From: Tissierellales bacterium
GTDB lineage: Bacteria > Bacillota > Clostridia > Tissierellales > JASKZW01
DNA length: 62,711 nucleotides
Direction of reading: 5' to 3'
Assembly: GCA_030152145.1 (NCBI GenBank)
Contig: JASLIL010000112.1
Location: 1-62,711 of the forward strand
Shown here: positions 25,129-33,680 of the stretch, one piece after another
Layout: each line of letters opens with the position of its first letter
How positions within the stretch are numbered: the stretch's first letter is position 1
The notes under the pieces: model-generated
The model's input: only the letters and a program-made list of their open reading frames with translations
What the model was told of the DNA's origin: nothing
Database searches by the model: none
Program-made: the position numbers and the translations under genes

Positions 25129-25857
25129 ATGAAGAATTTAATTATGTCAGATATTTTTAGAATTAGAAAAAATGCTAGTTTTAGGTCTATGATCCTTGTG
25201 GTTGTGGGCCTTTTAGGCTTTGGAATCTTAATAATGGATAGGGCCTTAGAAAGTAAATCCATACTAGACTACTATAAGTTTTTCATATCCAGTATGGCTA
25301 TTTGGCTTTTGGCCCTTCCCCTAAATCTTGTAGATATGATTGTTTTGGAGGACTTTAGGGAGGGGACTATAAAGAATAAGCTATCCTTCTTTAAAAGAAG
25401 TCAAATCTATAGGGGAGGCTTTATTCTTTCCAATATCTTAAATATTTTCTTCCTGGTTTTCTCCCTAGTTACCATGCTGATTTTTGGCCTCTGGTATGGC
25501 CATGATCTAGAGGGGCTGAGGGAGCTGGCCTTGATTATAGCTGCAAGTTTTCCTATATGGATATTTGCAGTAAGTCTTGTTACTAGCATATATATAAGAT
25601 TTATGAATCCCATAAAGGGATCTCTATTCTATGGAGGATTGCTCTTGTTTTTGCCAACTATCTTAATTGTAGTATCCAATGTTTTGGATAAGGACTGGCT
25701 TATGAAACTAGTTAATTTATTTCCCTTTCAGAGGGTAAATATTATAACAGCAGGCTTTAAGCCTAATTATATACTGGAAAATACAGTTCTATATCTGGGC
25801 TTAAGCCTGGTTTTGGGACTTTTAAATGTGAGATATTGTAAGTTTTTTGAAGATTAG
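25129..25857 (+). CDS. ABC-2 permease, LanG-like
   Basis: A 242-residue membrane protein with about six helices, homologous in plan to the preceding permease and carrying the same type of motif, EDFREGTIKNKLSFFKRSQIYRGG. Two unlike permeases and one ATPase give the LanFEG arrangement. It follows the first permease by 8 bases. The likely role is pumping antimicrobial peptides away from the membrane. Confidence 0.9.
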   Translation: MKNLIMSDIFRIRKNASFRSMILVVVGLLGFGILIMDRALESKSILDYYKFFISSMAIWLLALPLNLVDMIVLEDFREGTIKNKLSFFKRSQIYRGGFILSNILNIFFLVFSLVTMLIFGLWYGHDLEGLRELALIIAASFPIWIFAVSLVTSIYIRFMNPIKGSLFYGGLLLFLPTILIVVSNVLDKDWLMKLVNLFPFQRVNIITAGFKPNYILENTVLYLGLSLVLGLLNVRYCKFFED

Positions 25858-25872
25858 AAAGGTTGTGGGGAC

Positions 25873-26775
25873 TTGAAGTTATTGGGCTTAGGGTTAATAG
25901 TTGTGCTGGCCATATCCATCTTCCGTAACTACTATATAAGGAAGGATATAAGAAGTATTGAGGCCCAGCTTAGGGATATAAGAGAGACCTATAATATGGG
26001 GAAGCTAACTAGCTTAAACAGCTCAGAAGATCTAAATGGTCTGGTTAGGGAGGTAAATGTATTTTTAAGGGATCTGGAAGCCTATAAGGTGGCCAGCATT
26101 AAAAGAGACCAGGAGGTTAAGGATATAATAGCCAGTATATCCCATGACCTAAAAACCCCCCTAACCTCTATAAAGGGCTATACCGACCTGCTTTTAAAGG
26201 ATAGGCCTGAGGGAAGGGATAGGGAGTATCTGGAAATAATAAAGGAGAGGTCGGAAAGCTTAAACTCCCTAATATATAGCTTTTATGAGCTATCAAAGCT
26301 GGAATTAAAAGAATATGACTATAAGCTTGACTATGTAAATCTAAATGACCTTTTGGTCCAGTCCCTGGTAGGTTTCTATGATGGCTTTATAGAAAGAGGA
26401 ATTAGGCCAGAAATAGATATAGACAGTCAAGAAATCATGGTTTTAGGAGATCCTAGGGCTATAGAAAGGGTTTTTATAAATCTTGTAGATAATGGCTTGA
26501 AATACAGCTTGGAAGATTTTAAGGTAAGTTTAAGGCTGGAAGATGGAAAAATAGTAAATACTTTTTCCAATAGGGTAGACAGCCTAAGTGAAGATGAAGG
26601 GAAGAAACTTTTCAATAAGTTCTATACACTGGAAACTTCTAGGCAAAGTGAGTCTACAGGCCTGGGACTTTATATAACGGAAAAAATTCTAGGTGATTTG
26701 GGCTATGGCATAGACATAAAAGTAGGGGATAATACTATTGAGTTTAGTATTGACTGGAATAAGATAAGGACATAG
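25873..26775 (+). CDS. Sensor histidine kinase
   Basis: A 300-residue kinase with one N-terminal hydrophobic segment (about residues 2-17) and no real extracellular domain, as in intramembrane-sensing kinases tied to peptide exporters. The HisKA box is IIASISHDLKTPLTSIKGYTDLL (about 90-112). The ATPase domain has FINLVDNGLKYS and STGLGLYITEKIL. TTG start at 25873. It ends the module. The order regulator, ATPase, permease, permease, kinase resembles the cpr and nis immunity loci. Confidence 0.92.
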   Translation: MKLLGLGLIVVLAISIFRNYYIRKDIRSIEAQLRDIRETYNMGKLTSLNSSEDLNGLVREVNVFLRDLEAYKVASIKRDQEVKDIIASISHDLKTPLTSIKGYTDLLLKDRPEGRDREYLEIIKERSESLNSLIYSFYELSKLELKEYDYKLDYVNLNDLLVQSLVGFYDGFIERGIRPEIDIDSQEIMVLGDPRAIERVFINLVDNGLKYSLEDFKVSLRLEDGKIVNTFSNRVDSLSEDEGKKLFNKFYTLETSRQSESTGLGLYITEKILGDLGYGIDIKVGDNTIEFSIDWNKIRT

Positions 26776-26813
26776 TTTAGGCTGCTTCATAGGTGAAGCA
26801 GCCTAAAGTTTTT
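26776..26813. terminator. Bidirectional terminator after the kinase
   Basis: TTTAGGCTGCTTCA and TGAAGCAGCCTAAA form a perfect 14-bp stem followed by T5, between convergent genes; the minus-strand run of T is weaker. Confidence 0.9.
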
Positions 26814-27456
26814 AAATACTATTTTCTTTTTTAACTAGATCTAAAAGTTCTTCTAGCTGGTCTATGAAAAAATCAGCCTGAGACTGATCCTGCAGGTCTG
26901 TTCTTCTTGCAACAACCTTGATTCCAGCAGCCTTCCCAGCTGTGATACCATGCTTTGAATCCTCTACAACCAGGGCCTCCTTAGGAGATAGACCAAGCTC
27001 CCTTAGGCTGTGCTTATAGATAGTAGGATTAGGCTTACTTTTACTAAAATCATCACCTGTAAGAATCAGGTCCAGGTAAGGACTAGCCTTAGCTAGATCT
27101 ACTATTTTTTTTATGGTATCCATACTTGAAGAAGAAGCTATAGCTAGAGACAAGCCCATTTCCTTTAAGGACCTGAAAACATAGGCTATATTAGGATCCA
27201 GTACCTCTTTGAAATCTATCTTATAGTTTTTGGAAAAATGCCTATAATCCCTTCTAAGCTTCTCCTGTTTCTCTATAGAAACAGGTTCGACCATCTTGCA
27301 CATATCTTTTGGATTTGATCCTATGAACTTTAATTGACTTTCATAGGAAATGTTTTCATATCCCTTGGATTTGAAAAAATCTATTCTTCTTTCCATATAT
27401 TTAGGTTCAGAATCTACTAGGACCCCATCCATATCAAAGATAACTGCCTTAATCAT
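26812..27456 (-). CDS. HAD-superfamily hydrolase, beta-phosphoglucomutase-like
   Basis: A 214-residue HAD subfamily IA protein. Motif I FDMDGVLVDSEP, motif II ASSSSMDT, Lys motif KSKPNPTIY and motif IV VVEDSKHGITAG, with a four-helix cap after motif I. Members are sugar phosphatases or phosphomutases. It lies 2 bases behind the PTS gene and is the third gene of a MurNAc-type operon, so the substrate may be a sugar phosphate released from imported muropeptide sugars. Confidence 0.9.
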   Translation of the reverse strand: MIKAVIFDMDGVLVDSEPKYMERRIDFFKSKGYENISYESQLKFIGSNPKDMCKMVEPVSIEKQEKLRRDYRHFSKNYKIDFKEVLDPNIAYVFRSLKEMGLSLAIASSSSMDTIKKIVDLAKASPYLDLILTGDDFSKSKPNPTIYKHSLRELGLSPKEALVVEDSKHGITAGKAAGIKVVARRTDLQDQSQADFFIDQLEELLDLVKKENSI

Positions 27457-27458
27457 AT

Positions 27459-28901
27459 TTATGCCTCTTTTCTATTTTTTGGTATGCCGAAGAAATAAGT
27501 TGCTATAAAGCCACCAGCATAGGCAGCCAACAAGCCCAGTACATAGCCCTTCCACCTACCATCGGCAATAAGTGGAATAAGAGCTACACCACTTGGACCC
27601 AGTGTAATAGCACCTATATTACCTAGGCCAGCTATTACAGCACCACCAATTCCACCACCTATACAGGCAGTTAAAAAGGGTCTACCAAGAGGTAGGGTAA
27701 CACCGTAGATCAAGGGCTCACCTATACCTAGAATTCCAACAGGCAGGGCCCCCTTAATCATCTTATTTAATTCAATATCATCCTTAAGCCTAATTTTTAG
27801 GGCCAGGGCAGCTCCAACCTGACCTGCACCAGCCATAGCCAGAACTGGCAGCAAGATAGTCTTACCAGTATCAGCTATCATCTCAAGATGTATAGGCGTT
27901 AAGATCTGGTGCAGACCAAACATTACCATAGGTAGGAAGGTAAGACCTAGTATAAAACCTGCCAGGGCTCCTCCTCTTTCTATTATAGAAGTAAAGAATC
28001 CAACAAGAGCATTGGAAACAAATCCTGCCAAAGGCATGATTATAAATATAGTTAAAACTCCCATAACTAGAAGAGTAAGTGTAGGTGTAACTATAAGGTC
28101 CAGGGAATCTGGAACTATCTCCCTAAGTTTCTTTTCAACAAAGGACATAAGCCATACTGCAAATATAACACCTATAACTCCACCCAGTCCACCAGTAAGA
28201 GGGTTTCCTGTAAATATATTCTTTAGGGGCAGGTCTGGATTCATACCAGTTAGGGTAGTAACTCCACCTATAACCCCACCTAGGGCAGGACTAGCACCAA
28301 ATTCACTGGCAGCATTTATTCCTACATATATAACTAGGAAGAAAAATACCCCGTTTTTAATAATATTTGAGATGGATATAAGATGAACCCAGCCATCTCC
28401 AGAAATCTTTCCTGCCACCATCATATTACTAAAGATGGCACCAATACCTCCAATTAAACCAGCACCAACGAAGGCTGGAATCAAGGGAACGAAAATATTG
28501 GCAATGGATTTTAAAATCCTGTTAAAGGGAGTTAAATGCTTTAATTTCTGCTCCTCCTTAACCTTTCTAGCTCTTTCTTCCACCAACTTCTTATCAGCCC
28601 TATAGTCCTTAGGATCCTCAAGCTCTTCTACTGAAATAGCCTGTCCCAACTTAACATTAGCATCCTCTGCCAGGGTAAGAGCCACCTTGTTTACAATACC
28701 AGGACCTAGGATAATCTGTAGGGTCTCGTCTTTAACAACTCCAAGGACTCCATCTACAGACTTTAAGCCTTCCTCATCAATCTTTGAAAAATCATTGATG
28801 CCCAATCTTAATCTTGTCATACAGTGGACTATCTTATTTATATTTCCAAGGCCACCAATATTTGCCAAGATCTGATCTGCTAAAACTCTTTCTTTTGACA
28901 T
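27459..28901 (-). CDS. murP: PTS EIIBC component, N-acetylmuramic acid type
   Basis: A 480-residue sugar permease. EIIB domain about residues 1-85 with the phospho-Cys in VHCMTRLRLGI; linker; EIIC domain about 115-470 with ten or so helices and GIGEPLIYGVTLPLGRPF. There is no EIIA, so another PTS protein must supply phosphate. It imports and phosphorylates a beta-glucoside-class sugar. MurNAc or MurNAc-GlcNAc is inferred from the mupG gene 14 bases upstream; trehalose or sucrose permeases look similar. Confidence 0.82.
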   Translation of the reverse strand: MSKERVLADQILANIGGLGNINKIVHCMTRLRLGINDFSKIDEEGLKSVDGVLGVVKDETLQIILGPGIVNKVALTLAEDANVKLGQAISVEELEDPKDYRADKKLVEERARKVKEEQKLKHLTPFNRILKSIANIFVPLIPAFVGAGLIGGIGAIFSNMMVAGKISGDGWVHLISISNIIKNGVFFFLVIYVGINAASEFGASPALGGVIGGVTTLTGMNPDLPLKNIFTGNPLTGGLGGVIGVIFAVWLMSFVEKKLREIVPDSLDLIVTPTLTLLVMGVLTIFIIMPLAGFVSNALVGFFTSIIERGGALAGFILGLTFLPMVMFGLHQILTPIHLEMIADTGKTILLPVLAMAGAGQVGAALALKIRLKDDIELNKMIKGALPVGILGIGEPLIYGVTLPLGRPFLTACIGGGIGGAVIAGLGNIGAITLGPSGVALIPLIADGRWKGYVLGLLAAYAGGFIATYFFGIPKNRKEA

Positions 28902-28915
28902 AGTAACTAACCTCC

Positions 28916-29974
28916 TTATTCAAATTGAATAATACAGTAATAGTCTCCACCTTTGATGTGTTTAATTATGTCCAAGTCTTCATCTATAATTTCTCCAACA
29001 GTATTGACCCTAAAGTCTTTGGGTAAACTGTTTTTGACGATCTGCATTTCCCCCATATACCTTCCAAAATTAAGATTATCTATAGTAAGATCCCCTAGTT
29101 TTCTGGCCCCAGAAAATTCTTGCTCTATAGGGGGAAGGTCTCTAAGTCTAGCATCATCACTTCTAATAGCATCTCTAGCAGAATCCCACCTATTTCTGTG
29201 TCTTCCCAGAATATACTTAAAGTATCTAGGGCTTTTAGACCTGGCGTAAAGATCCAGGGTCTGATTTTTTGTATAGGAGGAGAACTGTGACCTTGTTTTT
29301 TGGGAAAGTCCAGGATCTCCAATATATACATGGTCAAGGCTATAGTTGTAGATAAGATCTAAACTAGCAGCCAGGGGATGGCTATACCTATGTTCTTCTA
29401 AACTAGGCAGGCCCTCAAACAAGGGTCCTCTTAGGTCTTTATCTCCAGGAACAAAGGCTACAAGTTTAAAGCCTAGGGATTTAAGCCAGAGATTTTTTTC
29501 CTTAAAGTCTACTGGGTCCAGACCAGTATAGGGTCTGGGATAGTAGTTATGCCACATTTCGGTATTGGAAAAATTAGCCCCATAGTCCCTAAGCTCGTCT
29601 AGGTCCTCCTGGGAAAAGGTACTGGCATTTAAGGCTATCTTTAAAGACTTAGTAAGATTGGCAATAAGTTTATTGTCTATACCAAAATCCATCCTAAGGC
29701 CAGTTATGCCTAGATCTAAAATCTCCTCAGGCCTGTCAAAGGAAAGTCCCATTTTCTTAAGGGCCTTGCCTGAAACATCTACCATAAGTTCCATATCGTA
29801 TTTCCTGCTAAAAGTAGATAGCTTTTCCAGTCTTTCCTTGTAAAGATTAGGATCTTCCTCTGGAATATGGGCAGATGTAAAGATTCCCTGAAAGCCTTGA
29901 GCCTTCATAGAACCTATATATCCTTCAGTTTCATGGTCTATCTCATCAGTCATAAAAACAGAAAAACCAAACAT
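28916..29974 (-). CDS. mupG: DUF871 / MupG family 6-phospho-N-acetylmuramidase
   Basis: A 352-residue protein. N-terminal TIM barrel (about residues 1-235) with FGFSVFMTDEI, MVDVSGKAL, LRMDFG, NASTF and NYYPRPYTGLD. The C-terminal cyclophilin-like domain (about 245-350) has ARSKSPRYFKY-type sequence and HIKGGDYYCI at the end. MupG splits MurNAc-6P-GlcNAc in staphylococcal wall recycling. It leads the operon with the PTS permease and HAD hydrolase. No murQ etherase is present in this cluster. Confidence 0.88.
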   Translation of the reverse strand: MFGFSVFMTDEIDHETEGYIGSMKAQGFQGIFTSAHIPEEDPNLYKERLEKLSTFSRKYDMELMVDVSGKALKKMGLSFDRPEEILDLGITGLRMDFGIDNKLIANLTKSLKIALNASTFSQEDLDELRDYGANFSNTEMWHNYYPRPYTGLDPVDFKEKNLWLKSLGFKLVAFVPGDKDLRGPLFEGLPSLEEHRYSHPLAASLDLIYNYSLDHVYIGDPGLSQKTRSQFSSYTKNQTLDLYARSKSPRYFKYILGRHRNRWDSARDAIRSDDARLRDLPPIEQEFSGARKLGDLTIDNLNFGRYMGEMQIVKNSLPKDFRVNTVGEIIDEDLDIIKHIKGGDYYCIIQFE

Positions 29975-30017
29975 ATAATCACCTCAACTAGCTTATACCC
30001 TAAAAAAGTCAAATAAA

Positions 30018-30043
30018 AAAGAACTAGATTAATCTAGTTCTTT
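30018..30043 (-). terminator. Terminator after the DUF896 gene (minus strand)
   Basis: GAACTAGATT / AATCTAGTTC is a perfect palindrome with AAA/TTT flanks and a T6 run on the minus strand; it overlaps the end of the gene. Confidence 0.88.
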
Positions 30044-30231
30044 ACTGTTTTATCCTCATCAAGGTAGACAAAGTCAATATTGTCTAGCTGAGTTTTCACA
30101 TTACTTCTAATTCTTCCAATATATTCCTGACGAAGAGCCTGCTGCTCCTTTTTTTCCTCAGGATTTAATTCTTCAATTTTTGACTTGTTAGCAAGTTCAT
30201 TTATTCTCTTAATCAATTGATTATAATCCAT
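30034..30231 (-). CDS. DUF896 family small protein (YnzC-like)
   Basis: A 65-residue protein with the typical DUF896 pattern: INELANKSKIEELNPEEKKEQQALRQEYI, then IRSNVKTQLDNIDFV. Bacillus YnzC forms a short helical hairpin and sits in the LexA regulon; the role is otherwise unknown. It follows the GerMN lipoprotein gene by 8 bases with an AGGTGA site, so the pair is probably one transcript. Confidence 0.93.
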   Translation of the reverse strand: MDYNQLIKRINELANKSKIEELNPEEKKEQQALRQEYIGRIRSNVKTQLDNIDFVYLDEDKTVKN

Positions 30232-30239
30232 TTTATCAC

Positions 30240-30857
30240 CTATTCTATTTTTTCTGTAAAGGCCTCACTTGTATCAAAGTGACCCATAAGGCTTTCAGTA
30301 GGCTCTCCATTAACTAAAAACTTAACAGCCTTAACACTATCAAGTTCAAGAAGACTGTTGACTATCTGTGAAATCACTAGATCCTCTTGAAGTGAGCCAC
30401 CATTAAGATTCTCAGAATCAAAGTTTACCAGAGCAGTAGCCTCATCCATCTTAACATCTATGAATTTTATATCCTTATCTATAGAGGTAGACATACCCTC
30501 TTCCTTAGGATCCTCATATAGGTTTAGGATAATACCCTCTGCTATCTTTCCATCAACAACTTTTATCTTCTTCTTAAAAGGTAAGACTCTTTCTAAGTCA
30601 TCATTACCAGTTTCAATATATTTATCATTTGAATAGTAGAGAACAACTTCCACTTCTTTTTCTATCTTAGAGCCATGTTGTTCTATATCCTCATCTTCTC
30701 CGTCTACGTTATTTTCAATCTCTGGTTCCTTGTTTTCCTGATCTAGATTTTCCTCTTGAGGAGTCTTTTCATCTACTGGCTTTTTAGGCTCAGCATCACA
30801 GCCTACCAAGCTTAAGGCCAAGATTCCTATTAGGAAAAAATTAAATAGTCTTTTCAT
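30240..30857 (-). CDS. GerMN-domain lipoprotein
   Basis: A 205-residue lipoprotein. Signal peptide with lipobox LVGC (Cys at residue 20). An acidic low-complexity linker (about 22-65) is followed by a GerMN domain (about 70-205) with VVLYYSNDKY, FIDVKMDEATALVNFD and KAVKFLVNGEPTESLMGH. GerMN domains occur in the spore germination protein GerM and in vegetative envelope proteins. Single-domain, so the role is not fixed. Confidence 0.87.
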   Translation of the reverse strand: MKRLFNFFLIGILALSLVGCDAEPKKPVDEKTPQEENLDQENKEPEIENNVDGEDEDIEQHGSKIEKEVEVVLYYSNDKYIETGNDDLERVLPFKKKIKVVDGKIAEGIILNLYEDPKEEGMSTSIDKDIKFIDVKMDEATALVNFDSENLNGGSLQEDLVISQIVNSLLELDSVKAVKFLVNGEPTESLMGHFDTSEAFTEKIE

Positions 30858-30990
30858 AAAAGCACCTCTTTTCCTTTATCTTATATACATTATAAATGCT
30901 AGAAGAAATTATTGCAAAAAAAAATGCAAATTGTAACCTTAATGTTATAATGTAGTTACTAACTATTTTATGAAAAAGGAGACTTTAAAA

Positions 30991-31674
30991 ATGGAACTTA
31001 TAACAAAGGGAAAGACCAAGGACGTATATAGAAGAGAAGATGGTAAGTATTTACTTAAGTTTAAGGATGATGTAACAGGAGTAGATGGAAAATTTGATCC
31101 AGGGGCAAACAGTGTAGGACTAACTATAGATGGAATGGGAAAGTCCGGTCTTAAGATGACCACTTACTTTTTTAAACTCCTAGAGTCAAAGGGAATACCT
31201 ACCCACTATGTAGATTCAGACATAGAAGAAGGAACCATGACTGTAGAGAAGGCTGAAGTTTTCGGAGAGGGCCTGGAAGTTATCTGTAGATACAAGGCTG
31301 TAGGAAGCTTTCTAAGAAGATATGGTAAATATGCAAAAGAAGGTCAGGACCTAGATGGCTTTGTAGAGGTTACTTTAAAAGATGATGACAGGCAGGACCC
31401 ACCTATAACAGAAGATGGACTAGCAATGCTAGGTCTTTTAAGCCATGAGGAGTATAGGATCTTAAAGAAGTTAACACTGGAAATATGTGAAATTATAAGA
31501 GAAGAGTTAAGAGATAAAAATATAGAACTATATGATATCAAGCTAGAATTTGGTAGGGTAGGGGAAGATAGACACATAGCACTTATAGATGAAATTTCAG
31601 GTGGAAACATGAGAGCCTATAAGGATGGAGAGTATGTGGAGCCAATGGAGCTTGAGAAACTAGTCCTAGCTTAA
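30991..31674 (+). CDS. purC: SAICAR synthase-like protein (PurC)
   Basis: A 227-residue protein with the SAICAR synthase fold: KGKTKDVYRREDGKYLLKFKDD at the start, a middle substrate region (EVICRYKAVGSFLRRYG, DPPITEDGL) and the C-terminal IKLEFGRVGEDRHIALIDEIS. The enzyme joins CAIR and aspartate in purine synthesis. The middle is diverged from the usual VRNxxAGS-type sequence, and no other pur gene is near, so a changed substrate is possible. ATG at 30991 follows AAGGAGA. The YbaK gene follows at 13 bases. Confidence 0.85.
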   Translation: MELITKGKTKDVYRREDGKYLLKFKDDVTGVDGKFDPGANSVGLTIDGMGKSGLKMTTYFFKLLESKGIPTHYVDSDIEEGTMTVEKAEVFGEGLEVICRYKAVGSFLRRYGKYAKEGQDLDGFVEVTLKDDDRQDPPITEDGLAMLGLLSHEEYRILKKLTLEICEIIREELRDKNIELYDIKLEFGRVGEDRHIALIDEISGGNMRAYKDGEYVEPMELEKLVLA

Positions 31675-31687
31675 AAGGAGGATTAAG

Positions 31688-32155
31688 GTGAAAAAAACCA
31701 ATGCCATGAGGCTACTAGACAGCCTTAAACTAGACTACCAAGTCATGGAGTATGACAATAAGGATGGTAGGATAGACGGCCTGTCTGTAGCAGAAAAAAT
31801 AAAAAGGCCAGTAGAAGATGTCTACAAGACCCTGGTAACTCAGTCTAGGGAGGATCTTTTTGTATTTATAGTTCCAGTAGCAGAGGAGTTGGATTTTAAG
31901 AAGGCTGCAAGAGCAGTATCTCAAAAAAAGCTAGAAATGCTGGAAGTAAAAAAGCTAGAGCACTATACAGGCTATGTAAGGGGAGGCTGCTCTCCCCTGG
32001 CTATGAAAAAATCCTATAGGACTGTAATGGACAACTCTGCCCTTGAAAGGGATAGGGTTATAGTTAGCGGTGGAAAAATAGGTGTTCAGATAGAGCTGGA
32101 CCCTAGGGATCTAAAATCTGCCATAGACTTGGACTTTGAAGATATAGTTAAATAG
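31688..32155 (+). CDS. ybaK: YbaK/EbsC-type aminoacyl-tRNA deacylase
   Basis: A 155-residue trans-editing protein that removes wrongly attached amino acid, usually Cys, from tRNA-Pro. It has KTNAMRLLDSLKLDYQVMEYD, the catalytic Lys region DVYKTLVTQ, and YVRGGCSPLAMKKSYRTV. GTG start at 31688 after AAAGGAGG. It is linked with the purC-like gene; a terminator follows. Confidence 0.93.
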   Translation: MKKTNAMRLLDSLKLDYQVMEYDNKDGRIDGLSVAEKIKRPVEDVYKTLVTQSREDLFVFIVPVAEELDFKKAARAVSQKKLEMLEVKKLEHYTGYVRGGCSPLAMKKSYRTVMDNSALERDRVIVSGGKIGVQIELDPRDLKSAIDLDFEDIVK

Positions 32156-32159
32156 CTAG

Positions 32160-32199
32160 GCCCTAAGTTTTATTCCCTGGAATAGAACTTGGGGCTTTT
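32160..32199 (+). terminator. Terminator after ybaK
   Basis: GCCCTAAGTT and AACTTGGGGC (one G-T pair) plus inner ATTC/GAAT pairing, followed by T4. Confidence 0.8.
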
Positions 32200-32325
32200 A
32201 TATTTTCCTAGTTAAAGCTTGAAGCTAGGGAGAAATTTTACTTTATTTTTTAAGATAGCTTTATATGGGTATAATTTACATGTGAAATTATTGCTAATAA
32301 CCATTGCAAGGAGGTTTAGATATAT

Positions 32326-33630
32326 ATGGATTATGAAAGACAGATAGAGGAATTTGTAAAGTATTTTAAAAAAGGGGAAAAACCCTGTATAGATTCAGGT
32401 ATAGGAATGGAATTAGAGCATTTTGTTATATACAGAGATAGTTTGGAGACTGTATCCTACTATGGTGAAGATGGAGTAGGATCAACTTTAAAGGATCTTA
32501 GAAAGCTAGGTTGGCAGGGTCAGGAAGAAGATGGCTACCTTCTACTGATTGAAAAAGATGGTATGGTAGTTACCCTAGAACCAGGTAGCCAATTGGAGTT
32601 TAGCACTTCACCTAAGACCAGGCTTAAGGATTTGGAAGATGCCTATTTTAACTTCTTGAAAGATGTCATACCAATCTTGGAAAGCAAGGGTCAGGAGCTA
32701 GTTAACATGGCCTACCATCCAGTTACTAAGATAGAAGATATAAAGATCCTACCTAAGCAAAGGTATGACTATATGTTTAACTACTTTAAGGATAAAGGAA
32801 GTCATGCCCATAATATGATGAAGGGAACAGCCTCTCTCCAGGTGGCAGTGGACTTTTCCAGTGAGGAAGACTATGTTAAGAAGTTTTTAGTAGCCAATGC
32901 CTTGACTCCTGTAGTCTATGCTATGTTTGACAATGGCTACTACTTTGAAGGCCAGGTTTATGAGGGAAGAAACCTAAGGGCCTATATATGGGAAAATATG
33001 GATAAGGATAGGTCTGGTGTAGTGCCAACTACCTTTGACAAGGACTTTGGCTATAGAAAGTATGCTGAGTATATCTTAAATAATCCTCCTATATTTGTAG
33101 ACTACGGGGATCATATGGACTATACAGGAGATAAAAGGGTTAGGGACCTAATAGATCCAGAAAACTACAGCAAGGAAGAAATGGAGCATATGTTGACCAT
33201 GTTCTTCCCAGATGTTAGGACCAAGAACTTTATAGAAATAAGAATGATGGACTCCCTACCATATCCTTTTTTAATGTCAGTTATAGCCTTTTGGAAGGGA
33301 ATTATCTACAGTAAGGATAATATAAATAGCCTCTACAATAGATTTAAGGACCTAAGCTATGAGGATATAATGGATGCCAAGGAAGAAATCTACAAGAAGG
33401 GCCTAAAGGGCCATCTAGATGGGGAACTTGTCTTAGACATAGCCAAGGAAGTAACAGAAATGTCCAAGTCCTTCTTAAATGACAAGGAGAAAAAATACCT
33501 AGAGCCTCTAGAAAGACTTTTAGGAGAGGGAAAATCTCCCTATGATCTAGTCAAGGAAGTCCATGAGGAAAAGGATCAAAGACAGGCCATAGAGTGGTTA
33601 ATAACAAATAGCCTGCCAGACAAACTATAG
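32326..33630 (+). CDS. Glutamate-cysteine ligase family protein
   Basis: A 434-residue protein of the GCS2/plant-type glutamate-cysteine ligase group. Visible motifs are GIGMELEHFVIYRD, VTLEPGSQLEFSTSP, MMKGTASLQVAVDF, FDNGYYFEGQVYEGRNLRA and IEIRMMDSLPYPF. It would make gamma-glutamylcysteine or a related gamma-glutamyl amide from ATP. No gshB is adjacent; an ATP-grasp ligase lies 11 kb away. Substrate is therefore open. AAGGAGG precedes the ATG. Confidence 0.85.
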   Translation: MDYERQIEEFVKYFKKGEKPCIDSGIGMELEHFVIYRDSLETVSYYGEDGVGSTLKDLRKLGWQGQEEDGYLLLIEKDGMVVTLEPGSQLEFSTSPKTRLKDLEDAYFNFLKDVIPILESKGQELVNMAYHPVTKIEDIKILPKQRYDYMFNYFKDKGSHAHNMMKGTASLQVAVDFSSEEDYVKKFLVANALTPVVYAMFDNGYYFEGQVYEGRNLRAYIWENMDKDRSGVVPTTFDKDFGYRKYAEYILNNPPIFVDYGDHMDYTGDKRVRDLIDPENYSKEEMEHMLTMFFPDVRTKNFIEIRMMDSLPYPFLMSVIAFWKGIIYSKDNINSLYNRFKDLSYEDIMDAKEEIYKKGLKGHLDGELVLDIAKEVTEMSKSFLNDKEKKYLEPLERLLGEGKSPYDLVKEVHEEKDQRQAIEWLITNSLPDKL

Positions 33631-33640
33631 AATATAAAAC

Positions 33641-33680
33641 AAGGCCCAGACTTTAAGTCAGGGGCCTTATTTTTATTTTT
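33641..33680. terminator. Bidirectional terminator between convergent genes
   Basis: AAGGCCC / GGGCCTT with inner GACTT/AAGTC pairing and a T-rich tail on the plus strand; overlaps the end of the kinase gene. Confidence 0.8.
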
